A model generated the notes under the pieces. The model searched no databases. It was not told the DNA's origin and saw nothing but the letters and a program-made list of their open reading frames with translations. Shown piece after piece: positions 21,896 through 29,412 of a DNA stretch of 32,070 nt. Where the stretch lies: contig BNUW01000007.1 of NCBI GenBank assembly GCA_025997655.1, positions 1-32,070 on the forward strand. The letters are read 5' to 3'. Source of the stretch: Spirochaetia bacterium. Its GTDB lineage: Bacteria; Spirochaetota; Spirochaetia; Treponematales; Breznakiellaceae. Within the stretch, counting starts at the first letter, position 1. Every line of letters begins with the position of its first letter. Both the position numbers and the translations under genes were made by a program.

Positions 21896-22366
21896 ATGAA
21901 ACGGATAATGCTATTTACGATCCTGGGCTTGGGAATAGCAGGCGCCCTATGCGCCCAATCCTTAACGGGACGCACCATGTATGTGACCACAAAAACCATT
22001 GAAATAAAGAAATCCACCGCCTTTTTTGCGGATACCCTGGGGTCCCTGTCCTACGGCGCTCCGGTTTCGGTCCTGCAGGAAAATGGAAAGTGGGTCCGGA
22101 TCAAATCCCTGGAGGCGCCTGAGATAAGCGGCTGGGTTGCCGCCGCCGGCCTGACCACCAAGCGCATCATAGCCGGCAGTTCAACCTCAGCTTCGGCCAA
22201 CGAGATTGCCCTGGCGGGAAAAGGGTTCAACCAGGAAGTTGAAAATGCCTATAAACAAAGCGGAGCCCTGGATTATTCCGCCATTGACGCCATGGAGGCG
22301 ATACAGATACCAAACGGGCAGCTCCTTAGTTTCCTCCGGGAAGGGCATCTGGCCCAGGGGGAATAA
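21896..22366 (+). CDS. Exported bacterial SH3-domain protein
   Basis: 156 residues. ATG 21896 is preceded by CAGAGG and starts a signal peptide (MKRIMLFTILGLGIAGALCA, cleaved near CAQS). An earlier in-frame start would give only low-complexity aromatic residues. Residues ~28-90 resemble an SH3_3 fold: MYVTTKTIEIKKSTAF, YGAPVSVLQENGKWVRIKS, SGWVAAAGLTTK, as in SH3 proteins that bind peptidoglycan. The rest is a short helical tail. The M48 gene starts right after the stop, so translation is probably coupled. Function in the envelope is inferred. Confidence 0.8.
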   Translation: MKRIMLFTILGLGIAGALCAQSLTGRTMYVTTKTIEIKKSTAFFADTLGSLSYGAPVSVLQENGKWVRIKSLEAPEISGWVAAAGLTTKRIIAGSSTSASANEIALAGKGFNQEVENAYKQSGALDYSAIDAMEAIQIPNGQLLSFLREGHLAQGE

Positions 22367-22367
22367 A

Positions 22368-23279
22368 GTGTATACCCAACCGATAAAACGAACCGTATTC
22401 GCTTGTTTACTTTCGTCTTTCGCCGCCCTGCTTCTTTCCTGCGCCGGTATTGCCCAGGCTATAGGGGACAGCGCCGATGAAATGGGGGATTCCCGGGCGG
22501 CCAGGGCTTTATCCCAGTCCGCCCATTCGTTTGAACGGGCCCTGGGGGATATCACGGCGGAACAGGAATACTTTATAGGCCGCGCCGTGGCGGCGAACCT
22601 CCTTACCAATTACCGGTACTGTAACGAACGGCCGGAGTTAACCCGGTACCTGAATGAAATTACCGCCGCGCTTGTGGTCAATTCCTCCGAACCTGAACTA
22701 TATAACGGGTACCATGCGGCGATTCTTGATAACCTTGAGGTTAACGCCTTTGCCACTCCCGGGGGACATATTTTTATTACCCAGGGACTTCTTGACTGCG
22801 TCTCTTCGGAGGATACCCTGGCGGCGGTTATTGCCCATGAAATTGCCCATATCCAGTTACAGCATAGTATTAAAGCTATTAAGACCAACCGGGTGATAAA
22901 TGCCATTAGTGATACCACGCTTTCCATTGCGGCCCTTACCGGCGTTCTTGATGAAGCGGCAATTGAAATTGTTACCACCCTGCATGACGGATATGCCGAA
23001 AGTCAGGAATTTGCCGCCGATACCCTCGCCTTAGAATTATTGGCAAAGGCCGGGTATGAACCATCAAGTTTGATCACCGTGCTGGAGGCTTTGAAAAAAA
23101 ACCAACGCAGTACCAGCGGCGGGTTCAACAAAACCCATCCGGCGCCGGATGAACGGATTGCAAAGCTGGAACGACCCCTGCGGCAGTACGGGCACAAGGC
23201 GCCGGACGCGGATACTCGGACCTACCGCGAAGCCCGTTACAACGCGGTTAAGTCATGGGCGTTCCATTCCCCGCAGTGA
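22368..23279 (+). CDS. M48-family metalloprotease lipoprotein
   Basis: 303 residues from GTG 22368, whose Shine-Dalgarno CAGGGGGAA overlaps the previous gene's end; the reading extends upstream only as a shadow. The N-terminus has a lipobox (FAALLLSCAG). The zinc site is AHEIAH at H157-H161 with a glutamate ligand E214 in SQEFAADTLALELLAKAGY, typical of M48 peptidases such as BepA/LoiP, which degrade or assist misfolded outer-membrane proteins. YHAAILDNLEVNAFATPGG and HIFITQGLLDCVSSEDTLAA (the usual substrate-pocket segment) are also present. Probably attached to the periplasmic face of a membrane. Confidence 0.93.
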   Translation: MYTQPIKRTVFACLLSSFAALLLSCAGIAQAIGDSADEMGDSRAARALSQSAHSFERALGDITAEQEYFIGRAVAANLLTNYRYCNERPELTRYLNEITAALVVNSSEPELYNGYHAAILDNLEVNAFATPGGHIFITQGLLDCVSSEDTLAAVIAHEIAHIQLQHSIKAIKTNRVINAISDTTLSIAALTGVLDEAAIEIVTTLHDGYAESQEFAADTLALELLAKAGYEPSSLITVLEALKKNQRSTSGGFNKTHPAPDERIAKLERPLRQYGHKAPDADTRTYREARYNAVKSWAFHSPQ

Positions 23280-23281
23280 AT

Positions 23282-25570
23282 ATGAAACTTTCTATAAAGA
23301 GTATCGTTGAGAAAATCACCGCGCCGATCATAATAGTCGCGGTATTTGCCGTAATGTTTCTGGCCGATTTTTCCGGTGTCTTCTTTGATTTCCTTGAACT
23401 GAAAACATATGACTTCCGGGTTAAGCTTTTTGCCGATTCCTATCAGACCTCCGATGATATTATCGTGGTACTTCTTGATCAACCCAGTATAGACTGGGCG
23501 GCGGAGGAACGGGGTTGGGGATGGCCATGGCCCCGGCAGGCCTACGCCGAACTGGTGGACTATATGAATACCGGCGGGGCGTCCGCAGTAGCCTTCGATG
23601 TGATCTTTTCCGAACCCTCGGTGTACGGCCCGGAGGATGACGAAGCTTTTATACGCGCAGACCGGGACTTTAACCGGACCATACATACCGTTCTTTTCAA
23701 TACAAAATCGGGCAGCGTTTATTCGTGGCCTTCGGAACTTGACACAAAAACCTTTAACCTTACCGGGTTTAATTCGATTATTTCACGGTTCAATCCGGTT
23801 ATTTCAGGATACGATTCGAAGGATTATAAAAATACGGTCAAGGACACACCCAGCGCGCAATTCCCCATCCCCGGCCTGATTAACACCGCAGGAAGTATCG
23901 GTGATGTAACGAGCCTCATTGCATCCGACGGAATTGTGCGCCGGGCCCGGCTCTTTACCCACTTTGACGGGAAAGCAATACCGGGACTTTCCGCAGCTTC
24001 CCTGTTAGTTTCCGGCAGGGATACAACTATTTTTTATAACGGACAAGACCGGGTCATCCAATGGGGATACACGTCCATTCCGGTAGGTGAAAACGGCGGC
24101 AGTCTCCTCCGGTTCAAGGGTGGTAATTTGGACAAATACTGGCCCTATGCCGCCAAGGACATACTCCAAAGCGCCGAAGCCTATGCACGGGGGGAGGAGC
24201 CCTTGCTGCCCCCGGAAGATTTTGAGGGAAAATATGTTTTTTTCGGTTACTATGCGGCAGGGCTCTTTGATATTTGCAGCACACCTTTGAATTCCGTATA
24301 TCCCGGCATGGGGGTCCACATCACCATGCTGGACAATATCCTTAACAACGATTTTATCCGCGAAAGCCCATCCTGGTTAGCGCCTCTGATAACGCTGCTC
24401 GCCATAGCCATCATCGTCCTTCTGGTTCTGTATAGTTCCCGTACCACCCTAACCGTTGCCGGTAGTATTAGTGTGATCGCCATCATTACCGGAATAGGTT
24501 TCCTTGCTTACCGGTATGCGGGCTATTGGGTTCCCATTGTTTTCCCCCTGTCCGCTTCGATCTTCGCCTTCCTGGCAAGCTCAATCTACAAATATGTTAC
24601 CGAGGGGAAGTCAAAACGGTTTATCAAATCCGCCTTTAGCCAGTACTTAAGTCCCATGGTCATTGAGCAGATCATCGCGGACCCCTCCCAGTTAAAGCTG
24701 GGGGGTGAAAAACGGGAAATGACCGCCATCTTTACGGACATCCGCAGTTTTTCCACCATTTCCGAAGCCCTGGGGGACCCGACAAAATTAGTAGAACTGC
24801 TCAACTACTACCTCACCAGGATGAGCAATATTATTCTGGAAAACCAGGGCACCATCGACAAATACGAAGGTGACGCCATCATCGCCTTCTTTGGCGCGCC
24901 GGTCCACATGCCGGACCACGCCGCCTTAGCCTGCCGTTCCGCCATCCTGATGAAAAAAGCAGAGATCGAAATCAACAAGGAAGTTCTGGCCCAGGGCCTT
25001 ATCACCGGAAAGGTAATGGAAGCCATGGTGCACAAAAAAATCCTGAAAAGTACGGATGATCCCAATCCCCTCTATACCCGGCTGGGGATCAACACCGGGG
25101 AAATGGTGGTGGGCAACATGGGCACCCCCAACAAGATGGACTACACCATCATGGGAAACGCGGTAAATCTGGCCGCCCGGCTTGAGGGGGTCAATAAGCA
25201 ATACAACACCGGCGGCATCCTCGTCAGCGAGTATACCCAAGCGAAAATCGGGGATGAGTTTCTTTCACGGGGCCTGAGCCGGGTCCGGGTTGTGGGGGTT
25301 GATACACCGCTGCGGCTCTACGAATTACTTGATCTCCGGGAAGGCGCACCCCAAGCCACGCTGGATATGCTGAGCCTGTGGAACCGGGGCTTTAGCGCCT
25401 ACGAAAACCGGGATTTCCCGGCGGCGCTGGAACTTTTCAAAACCATATACCGGGGAAACGATCAGGATCGGGTAGCAAAGCTGTACCTTGACCGCTGCGA
25501 AAAATATATCGCCGCACCCCCGGCTCCCGAAACCTGGGATAACGGGGTGGATAATTTAACTGAGAAATAA
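23282..25570 (+). CDS. CHASE2-domain class III adenylate cyclase
   Basis: About 762 residues. M at 23282 opens the first membrane helix (ITAPIIIVAVFAVMFLADFS); an ATG at 23255 overlapping the M48 stop is an alternative. The extracytoplasmic CHASE2 sensor follows (LELKTYDFRVKLF, DDIIVVLLDQPSID, AVAFDVIFSEPS), then three membrane helices (~370-440) and a class III cyclase. Catalytic residues: metal-binding D486 (FTDIRSFS) and D531 (YEGDA), adenine-selecting K527 and D620 (MDYTIMGNAVNL), transition-state N629 and R633. All are present, so cAMP production is expected. The C-terminal ~70 residues look like a TPR-type helix pair (FSAYENRDFPAALELFKTIY). The signal sensed is unknown; neighbours suggest the envelope. 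Confidence 0.92.
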   Translation: MKLSIKSIVEKITAPIIIVAVFAVMFLADFSGVFFDFLELKTYDFRVKLFADSYQTSDDIIVVLLDQPSIDWAAEERGWGWPWPRQAYAELVDYMNTGGASAVAFDVIFSEPSVYGPEDDEAFIRADRDFNRTIHTVLFNTKSGSVYSWPSELDTKTFNLTGFNSIISRFNPVISGYDSKDYKNTVKDTPSAQFPIPGLINTAGSIGDVTSLIASDGIVRRARLFTHFDGKAIPGLSAASLLVSGRDTTIFYNGQDRVIQWGYTSIPVGENGGSLLRFKGGNLDKYWPYAAKDILQSAEAYARGEEPLLPPEDFEGKYVFFGYYAAGLFDICSTPLNSVYPGMGVHITMLDNILNNDFIRESPSWLAPLITLLAIAIIVLLVLYSSRTTLTVAGSISVIAIITGIGFLAYRYAGYWVPIVFPLSASIFAFLASSIYKYVTEGKSKRFIKSAFSQYLSPMVIEQIIADPSQLKLGGEKREMTAIFTDIRSFSTISEALGDPTKLVELLNYYLTRMSNIILENQGTIDKYEGDAIIAFFGAPVHMPDHAALACRSAILMKKAEIEINKEVLAQGLITGKVMEAMVHKKILKSTDDPNPLYTRLGINTGEMVVGNMGTPNKMDYTIMGNAVNLAARLEGVNKQYNTGGILVSEYTQAKIGDEFLSRGLSRVRVVGVDTPLRLYELLDLREGAPQATLDMLSLWNRGFSAYENRDFPAALELFKTIYRGNDQDRVAKLYLDRCEKYIAAPPAPETWDNGVDNLTEK

Positions 25571-25583
25571 GAAGAGGAAAAAC

Positions 25584-25645
25584 AACCACAAAAGCGAAAT
25601 AAGGAAAACCAGAGGAGTTCACCTTATTTTGCCTTCTTCGCGGTT
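25584..25645. repeat. AACCAC-type intergenic hairpin repeat
   Basis: AACCACAAAAGCGAAATAAG at 25584-25603 pairs imperfectly with CTTATTTTGCCTTCTTCGCG at 25623-25642. It lies just after the adenylate cyclase stop and could also act as a bidirectional terminator. The following ~90 bases hold no gene I can support. Confidence 0.45.
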
Positions 25646-25736
25646 ATTCTTCTGAAATTATTGTTTTTTTATGAAAATACCGCTTGCATTTGAAGCAAAT
25701 GATTAACTCCTTGGTATTCGTATACATACCTAAATT

Positions 25737-25772
25737 TGTGATATATACGCAACTACATTCGTATATATCACA
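25737..25772. repeat. Perfect 13-bp inverted repeat in AT-rich spacer
   Basis: TGTGATATATACG (25737-25749) and CGTATATATCACA (25760-25772) are exact complements with a 10-nt spacer. It lies ~95 bp beyond the 3' end of the MFS gene. It could be a hairpin, an operator of TGTGA...TCACA type, or part of a mobile element. There is no T-run, so it is not a standard terminator. Confidence 0.5.
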
Positions 25773-25867
25773 GATTGGGCGTACCTATGCGAATTGCATA
25801 ATGAAAGAGCTATACGGCCAAGCCGCTACTGCGGCGTCAGACCTTTGGTCTGCGCGTATAGCGTATA

Positions 25868-27067
25868 TTATGTGCAGTGCTGCCGTACACCATGTTTTAT
25901 ATTTTTTTTTGATAACAATATAAATATACCAATACTTGTTATAAATGCCATTATTCCACCAAATATAAAAGGCATTGACTGTCCCATTAAATCCCATAAA
26001 ATACCTGCAATTATTGAAGCGGGTAGGAGCCCTAACCCAACTATTGCCGAATGTAAACCCAGCGAACTTGCCTTTTGTGTTTCCGGTACAATTTCCACAA
26101 TAAGAGCCCGTTCTATTCCTGTCGTTAATGCAGTATAAAATCCATATATTACAAACAAAACAATAAATACTATTTTATTTGAAAATAGTCCTATACCCAA
26201 ATATACAATTCCATATAAAAAATATCCAACGCACAAAATGTTTTTACGCCCAATTCTATCAGATAATTGCCCGAATGGAAATGATAAAACGGAAGCAATA
26301 CCATTATATAAAAAATAAAGTAAAATTGCATTTTGTGCGGTAAACCCGGCATTATACATTCGGAGTAATATAAAGGCATTTGAAGAATTTCCAAGCGTAA
26401 ATATGAATATAAAAACAAGGAATATTTTTAACCGCTTGTCAATACTTTTCAAATTAAACGAAACATTCTTTTGTGCAATTTTTTCCTTATTGTCTTTTAC
26501 AAATATAATGCATATAACACCGATTATTGCCGGTATCAATGAATATAAAAATATTTTTCCATAATCACTTTCATTTTTTGATAAAATAATATAAGCCAAT
26601 AATATTCCAATAGCCGTCCCTAACAAGTCCAATCCTTTATGCAAACCGTAGGCTTTTCCCAGTTGCGACTTATTTGAAGATTCAGCTATCAATGCATCAC
26701 GCGGGGTGGTTCTTATACCCTTTCCAAAACGGTCAATAATTCTGGCAACCAATATGCCTGCCCAAGTGGTTGATAGTAATAAAACTATTTTATTTAATAC
26801 AGAAGATGAATAACCAAAAAATGCCATCCTTTTTTTGTTTCCATATTTGTCTGCAATTATTCCTGAAAATAATTTTATTACGCTTGCCAAACTTTCGGCA
26901 ATACCTTCAATAATTCCTATTATTGTGGGAGAAGCCCCCATTACTGACGATAAATATAATGGAAGAATTGGGTAAACCATTTCCGTACTAATGTCTGTAA
27001 AAAAACTGACCAAACCCAAAAAAATTATATTTGAGGCAATAAATGTCTTTTTAGAACTATCCGTCAT
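25868..27067 (-). CDS. MFS transporter
   Basis: 399 residues in 12 membrane helices. Start at ATG 27067 (MTDSSKKTFIASNIIFLGLV) with GGAG upstream; a longer in-frame start at 27109 would overlap the preceding gene fragment. Motif A is seen in both halves: SGIIADKYGNKKRM and GQLSDRIGRKNIL. Helix 4-5 carries ARIIDRFGKGIRTTPRDAL, typical of a group of drug or metabolite exporters found in varied bacteria. It is much more AT-rich than neighbours such as the adenylate cyclase and kinase, suggesting transfer. Substrate unknown. Confidence 0.88.
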   Translation of the reverse strand: MTDSSKKTFIASNIIFLGLVSFFTDISTEMVYPILPLYLSSVMGASPTIIGIIEGIAESLASVIKLFSGIIADKYGNKKRMAFFGYSSSVLNKIVLLLSTTWAGILVARIIDRFGKGIRTTPRDALIAESSNKSQLGKAYGLHKGLDLLGTAIGILLAYIILSKNESDYGKIFLYSLIPAIIGVICIIFVKDNKEKIAQKNVSFNLKSIDKRLKIFLVFIFIFTLGNSSNAFILLRMYNAGFTAQNAILLYFLYNGIASVLSFPFGQLSDRIGRKNILCVGYFLYGIVYLGIGLFSNKIVFIVLFVIYGFYTALTTGIERALIVEIVPETQKASSLGLHSAIVGLGLLPASIIAGILWDLMGQSMPFIFGGIMAFITSIGIFILLSKKNIKHGVRQHCT

Positions 27068-27080
27068 ACGTTCTCCAATG

Positions 27081-27341
27081 TTATTCACATAATATTTTAT
27101 TTGTATCATTTATATATTCAAAACCATTTATTTCTTTTATGCCTTCATTTACTCTATAAAACGTTATTTTTGTAGTAATTAGTGTATCATTATTTATGTT
27201 ACTTAAAAACGATAATATACCAGATATTTTCGATCCACCATTTTCAACCTTTCCAATAAAATTACCACTATCAAATCTATTGATTTTACCATCAAGTTTG
27301 TGTGTCGGAAAGACGGTTGAAGAAAAATGATTTATTGTATC
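27081..27341 (-). pseudogene. 3' part of an unidentified AT-rich gene, upstream of MFS
   Basis: 86 open codons without a normal start, between an in-frame stop (27342-27344) and a stop at 27081-27083. The reading includes STVFPTHKLDGKINRFDSGN, FIGKVENGGSKISGILSFLS and FYRVNEGIKEINGFEYIN. It has no recognisable family. It ends 13 bp before the MFS start on the same strand, so the two probably formed an operon that was cut at about 27345, where the GxxExxY fragment begins. Confidence 0.4.
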
Positions 27342-27362
27342 TTATGAATATTTTAGAATATA

Positions 27363-27608
27363 TTGGGAAAGTATGGTAAACCGTTAAAGCAGTTTTATCA
27401 GGCGGATTTTGTTTGTTTTGAAAAGATCATCATAGAAATAAAGGTGGTAACCAAGCTTGCCGGTGAATCCAGGGCGCAGGTTATGAATTATTTGGCAGCA
27501 ACCGGCTGGCAGGGCGCCGGATTTTTTGTGCTGGAACTGACCGGCGAATCGGTAAAACTTGCCGGACGCCCAAAGGGTTTCACCCCGCGCGAGTGGCCGC
27601 GGCCCTAA
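27363..27608 (+). pseudogene. GxxExxY-family protein, C-terminal part
   Basis: The reading includes GKPLKQFYQADFVCFEKIII, EIKVVTKLAGESRAQVMNYL and AATGWQGAGFFVLEL. This is the second half of GxxExxY (PDDEXK-like) proteins, with the core E-I-K lysine/acid strand and Q-x-x-N-Y-L-x-A-T-G. The first ~50 residues, with the G-x-x-E-x-x-Y helix that names the family, are missing; the only start available is TTG at 27363. It looks 5'-truncated by the junction with the AT-rich MFS block. Confidence 0.7.
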
Positions 27609-27631
27609 GGTATATCCCGGCACTGTATTCA

Positions 27632-27663
27632 CCACGGTTCCGCATCTGTCAGCGAAACCGTGG
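27632..27663. terminator. Hairpin between convergent genes
   Basis: CCACGGTT (27632-27639) pairs with AACCGTGG (27656-27663), extended by CGC/GCG inside. It lies between the converging GxxExxY fragment and the lipoprotein gene. No T-run on either side, so terminator function is tentative. Confidence 0.35.
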
Positions 27664-27685
27664 AAAATACGAAAATAGTTAAATG

Positions 27686-28756
27686 CTAATAAATATACCG
27701 TACTGCACGAACGAGATGTTGAGTATACTTGTAGCCGGAGTTCGAGCTGCCGCTGGAGAAACCCAGTGTCTCTGCGTTACTAACATTGGCCTCCGACGAG
27801 GATAAATAGACATCAGTAGAAGAATCAAGCCCTATGAACGATCTCTGTGAATACATCTCGGACAGTTCACCTATGCTCGGCAGAAACCAGTCATTATATC
27901 CGGAAACGGAATAGGATTTGCAGACCAATGCCGCCGGTGCGCTCGGGTTTGCCGCCAGTATCTTTATAGTATTTTCCCGGCCGCTTCCTACAGTGGTATC
28001 GGTCGTCCCCAGGTAACTTAAACTTACAAATGGCCACCATGCGAACAATCCAATATCCGCTGGGGCGGCTTCAAGGTAGTCCCATGGTCCATCGGTATGG
28101 TTTGCATTCCAATAGATGATTGTGCCCCCTGCCTCACCGGCCCCGCCTATGCTATCAATGGCTATAGTAGTGGAAGCAGTCTCGAATCCTGAGTTATCTG
28201 AGTAGCTTACATTTACGCTTATGATAGTGTCTTCATCCTCGGCAGTAAGTCTATAGGTTGCACTGGTTGCGCCATCTATGGCAACGCCGTCCCTTTGCCA
28301 TTCGTAGCTGATGGATCCGCTTCCGCCCAGGGAAGTAGTATCTGCAAAGAGATCTTGCCCCCACGTGGGGGTGGTTAAAGGAGTAATGCTTACCGATCCG
28401 CTTAGGGGGGGGAGGACGTTGAAAACCACCTCCAGTATCGCGCTCTCGGCGCCCCCCAGTTCCGCAATGGCTTTAACCGTTACAGGACCGGAGCCGGAGA
28501 GCGTAAAGGGGGGGGTGTATAGGGTTGAACTTGCCGTGGGGGTTGTTCCATCGGTAGTGTAGTAGATGGCTGCTCCTGCGGTGGCACTGGTGAGGGTTAT
28601 CGACTCGCTAGAGTCGATATTCCCTCCATTCGGGGTTGCGGTGGGCTTGGCAACGGTAACGGGGGGGAGCGTCCCGCTCCCGACGTTGGGGCAGCCGGTG
28701 AAAACTAATGCCAGCGCTATGCCGAGCATTACCACAAATAAACCATTCTTTTTCAT
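27686..28756 (-). CDS. Surface lipoprotein with chitobiase-like and DUF1566-type domains
   Basis: 356 residues. A lipobox (LALVFTGC) follows MKKNGLFVVMLGI, so the protein is a lipoprotein anchored at Cys22. Residues ~33-110 resemble the chitobiase/beta-hexosaminidase C-terminal domain (PTATPNGGNIDSSESITLTS, IYYTTDGTTPTASSTLYTPP), a beta-sandwich often repeated in Treponema surface proteins. Residues ~110-200 look Ig-like (ISYEWQRDGVAIDGATSATY). Residues ~210-356 match DUF1566/FGE-like C-type-lectin-fold domains (WNANHTDGPWDYLEAAPAD, YNDWFLPSIGELSEMY, HLVRAVRYIY). A binding role at the cell surface is likely but the ligand is unknown. Confidence 0.85.
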   Translation of the reverse strand: MKKNGLFVVMLGIALALVFTGCPNVGSGTLPPVTVAKPTATPNGGNIDSSESITLTSATAGAAIYYTTDGTTPTASSTLYTPPFTLSGSGPVTVKAIAELGGAESAILEVVFNVLPPLSGSVSITPLTTPTWGQDLFADTTSLGGSGSISYEWQRDGVAIDGATSATYRLTAEDEDTIISVNVSYSDNSGFETASTTIAIDSIGGAGEAGGTIIYWNANHTDGPWDYLEAAPADIGLFAWWPFVSLSYLGTTDTTVGSGRENTIKILAANPSAPAALVCKSYSVSGYNDWFLPSIGELSEMYSQRSFIGLDSSTDVYLSSSEANVSNAETLGFSSGSSNSGYKYTQHLVRAVRYIY

Positions 28757-28827
28757 TTTCTATCTCCTTGCGTTAAAGTCCGCCGCCTGCCAAGAGACGG
28801 CGAAAATCCCCCTATTCTTACCAGGGA

Positions 28828-29004
28828 TTATTCATTATCAGAAAAGATCAACATGCCCACTCCCCACCCCTCAAATGCCCGCAGGCCATTCTCCACAAGA
28901 TAGGTAGTTTCTTCCTCCAGGTTCCGCCGTTCTACCCGCGCCAAAGCCTCCACCTTCTCCTTGAGCGAAGGTTCCACCGGGATTGATATGAGCGTTTCCT
29001 GCAT
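28828..29004 (-). CDS. Small ribbon-helix-helix-like protein (58 aa)
   Basis: ATG at 29002-29004 with AAGGA upstream reads MQETLISIPVEPSLKEKVEA, then LARVERRNLEEETTYLVENG and a tail LRAFEGWGVGMLIFSDNE. The short beta strand (TLISIPVE) followed by two amphipathic helices fits a ribbon-helix-helix DNA-binding fold as in antitoxins. No toxin gene is adjacent. It lies upstream of the lipoprotein gene on the same strand. Divergent from the next gene, with 156 bp between the starts. Confidence 0.65.
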   Translation of the reverse strand: MQETLISIPVEPSLKEKVEALARVERRNLEEETTYLVENGLRAFEGWGVGMLIFSDNE

Positions 29005-29160
29005 GGCATGTCCTTATAACTAATAATAACTTATAATAACCTATATTTCGTAATAATGTCAAGTTTTTTTTAAAAATAGCTATAAATATCATACTATAAC
29101 TTCCTTAGATCATGCGTTGAATAAGGTTATACTTTAGTTGAATATATTTCAGAGGAATAT

Positions 29161-29412
29161 ATGGCTGTTTTAAAAGACGGAAAAACTGAAAACCTTACCA
29201 TCAAGGTCGAACCTGACTTTAAGAAGCGGGTTGAGGCGGTCCGGCAGAAGTATTTTAACCGCATACCGATGAATATTTTCCTGGAAATGATGGTTGAAGT
29301 GGGCATGGAGGTTGAAGAGCAATTTGCGGTGTTAAAACAGGAATTGTTTACCGAAATGATAAAGAATAAGTACGATATTCTTGTATCGCACCAGGAAAAG
29401 GGCCCTACTTAG
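29161..29412 (+). CDS. Small ribbon-helix-helix-like protein (83 aa)
   Basis: Starts MAVLKDGKTENLTIKVEPDF with AGAGG 8 nt upstream of ATG 29161. The strand ENLTIKVEPDF followed by KKRVEAVRQKYF and a second helix (PMNIFLEMMVEVGMEVEEQF) suggests a ribbon-helix-helix DNA-binding protein, then a helical tail. It has no adjacent toxin. Its end overlaps by 8 bp the end of the convergent kinase gene. Function unknown. Confidence 0.65.
   Translation: MAVLKDGKTENLTIKVEPDFKKRVEAVRQKYFNRIPMNIFLEMMVEVGMEVEEQFAVLKQELFTEMIKNKYDILVSHQEKGPT

Noticed and set aside
25684..25923. 79-codon plus-strand frame
   Set aside because: Runs over the inverted repeat and into the 3' end of the MFS gene; no Shine-Dalgarno and no family likeness.
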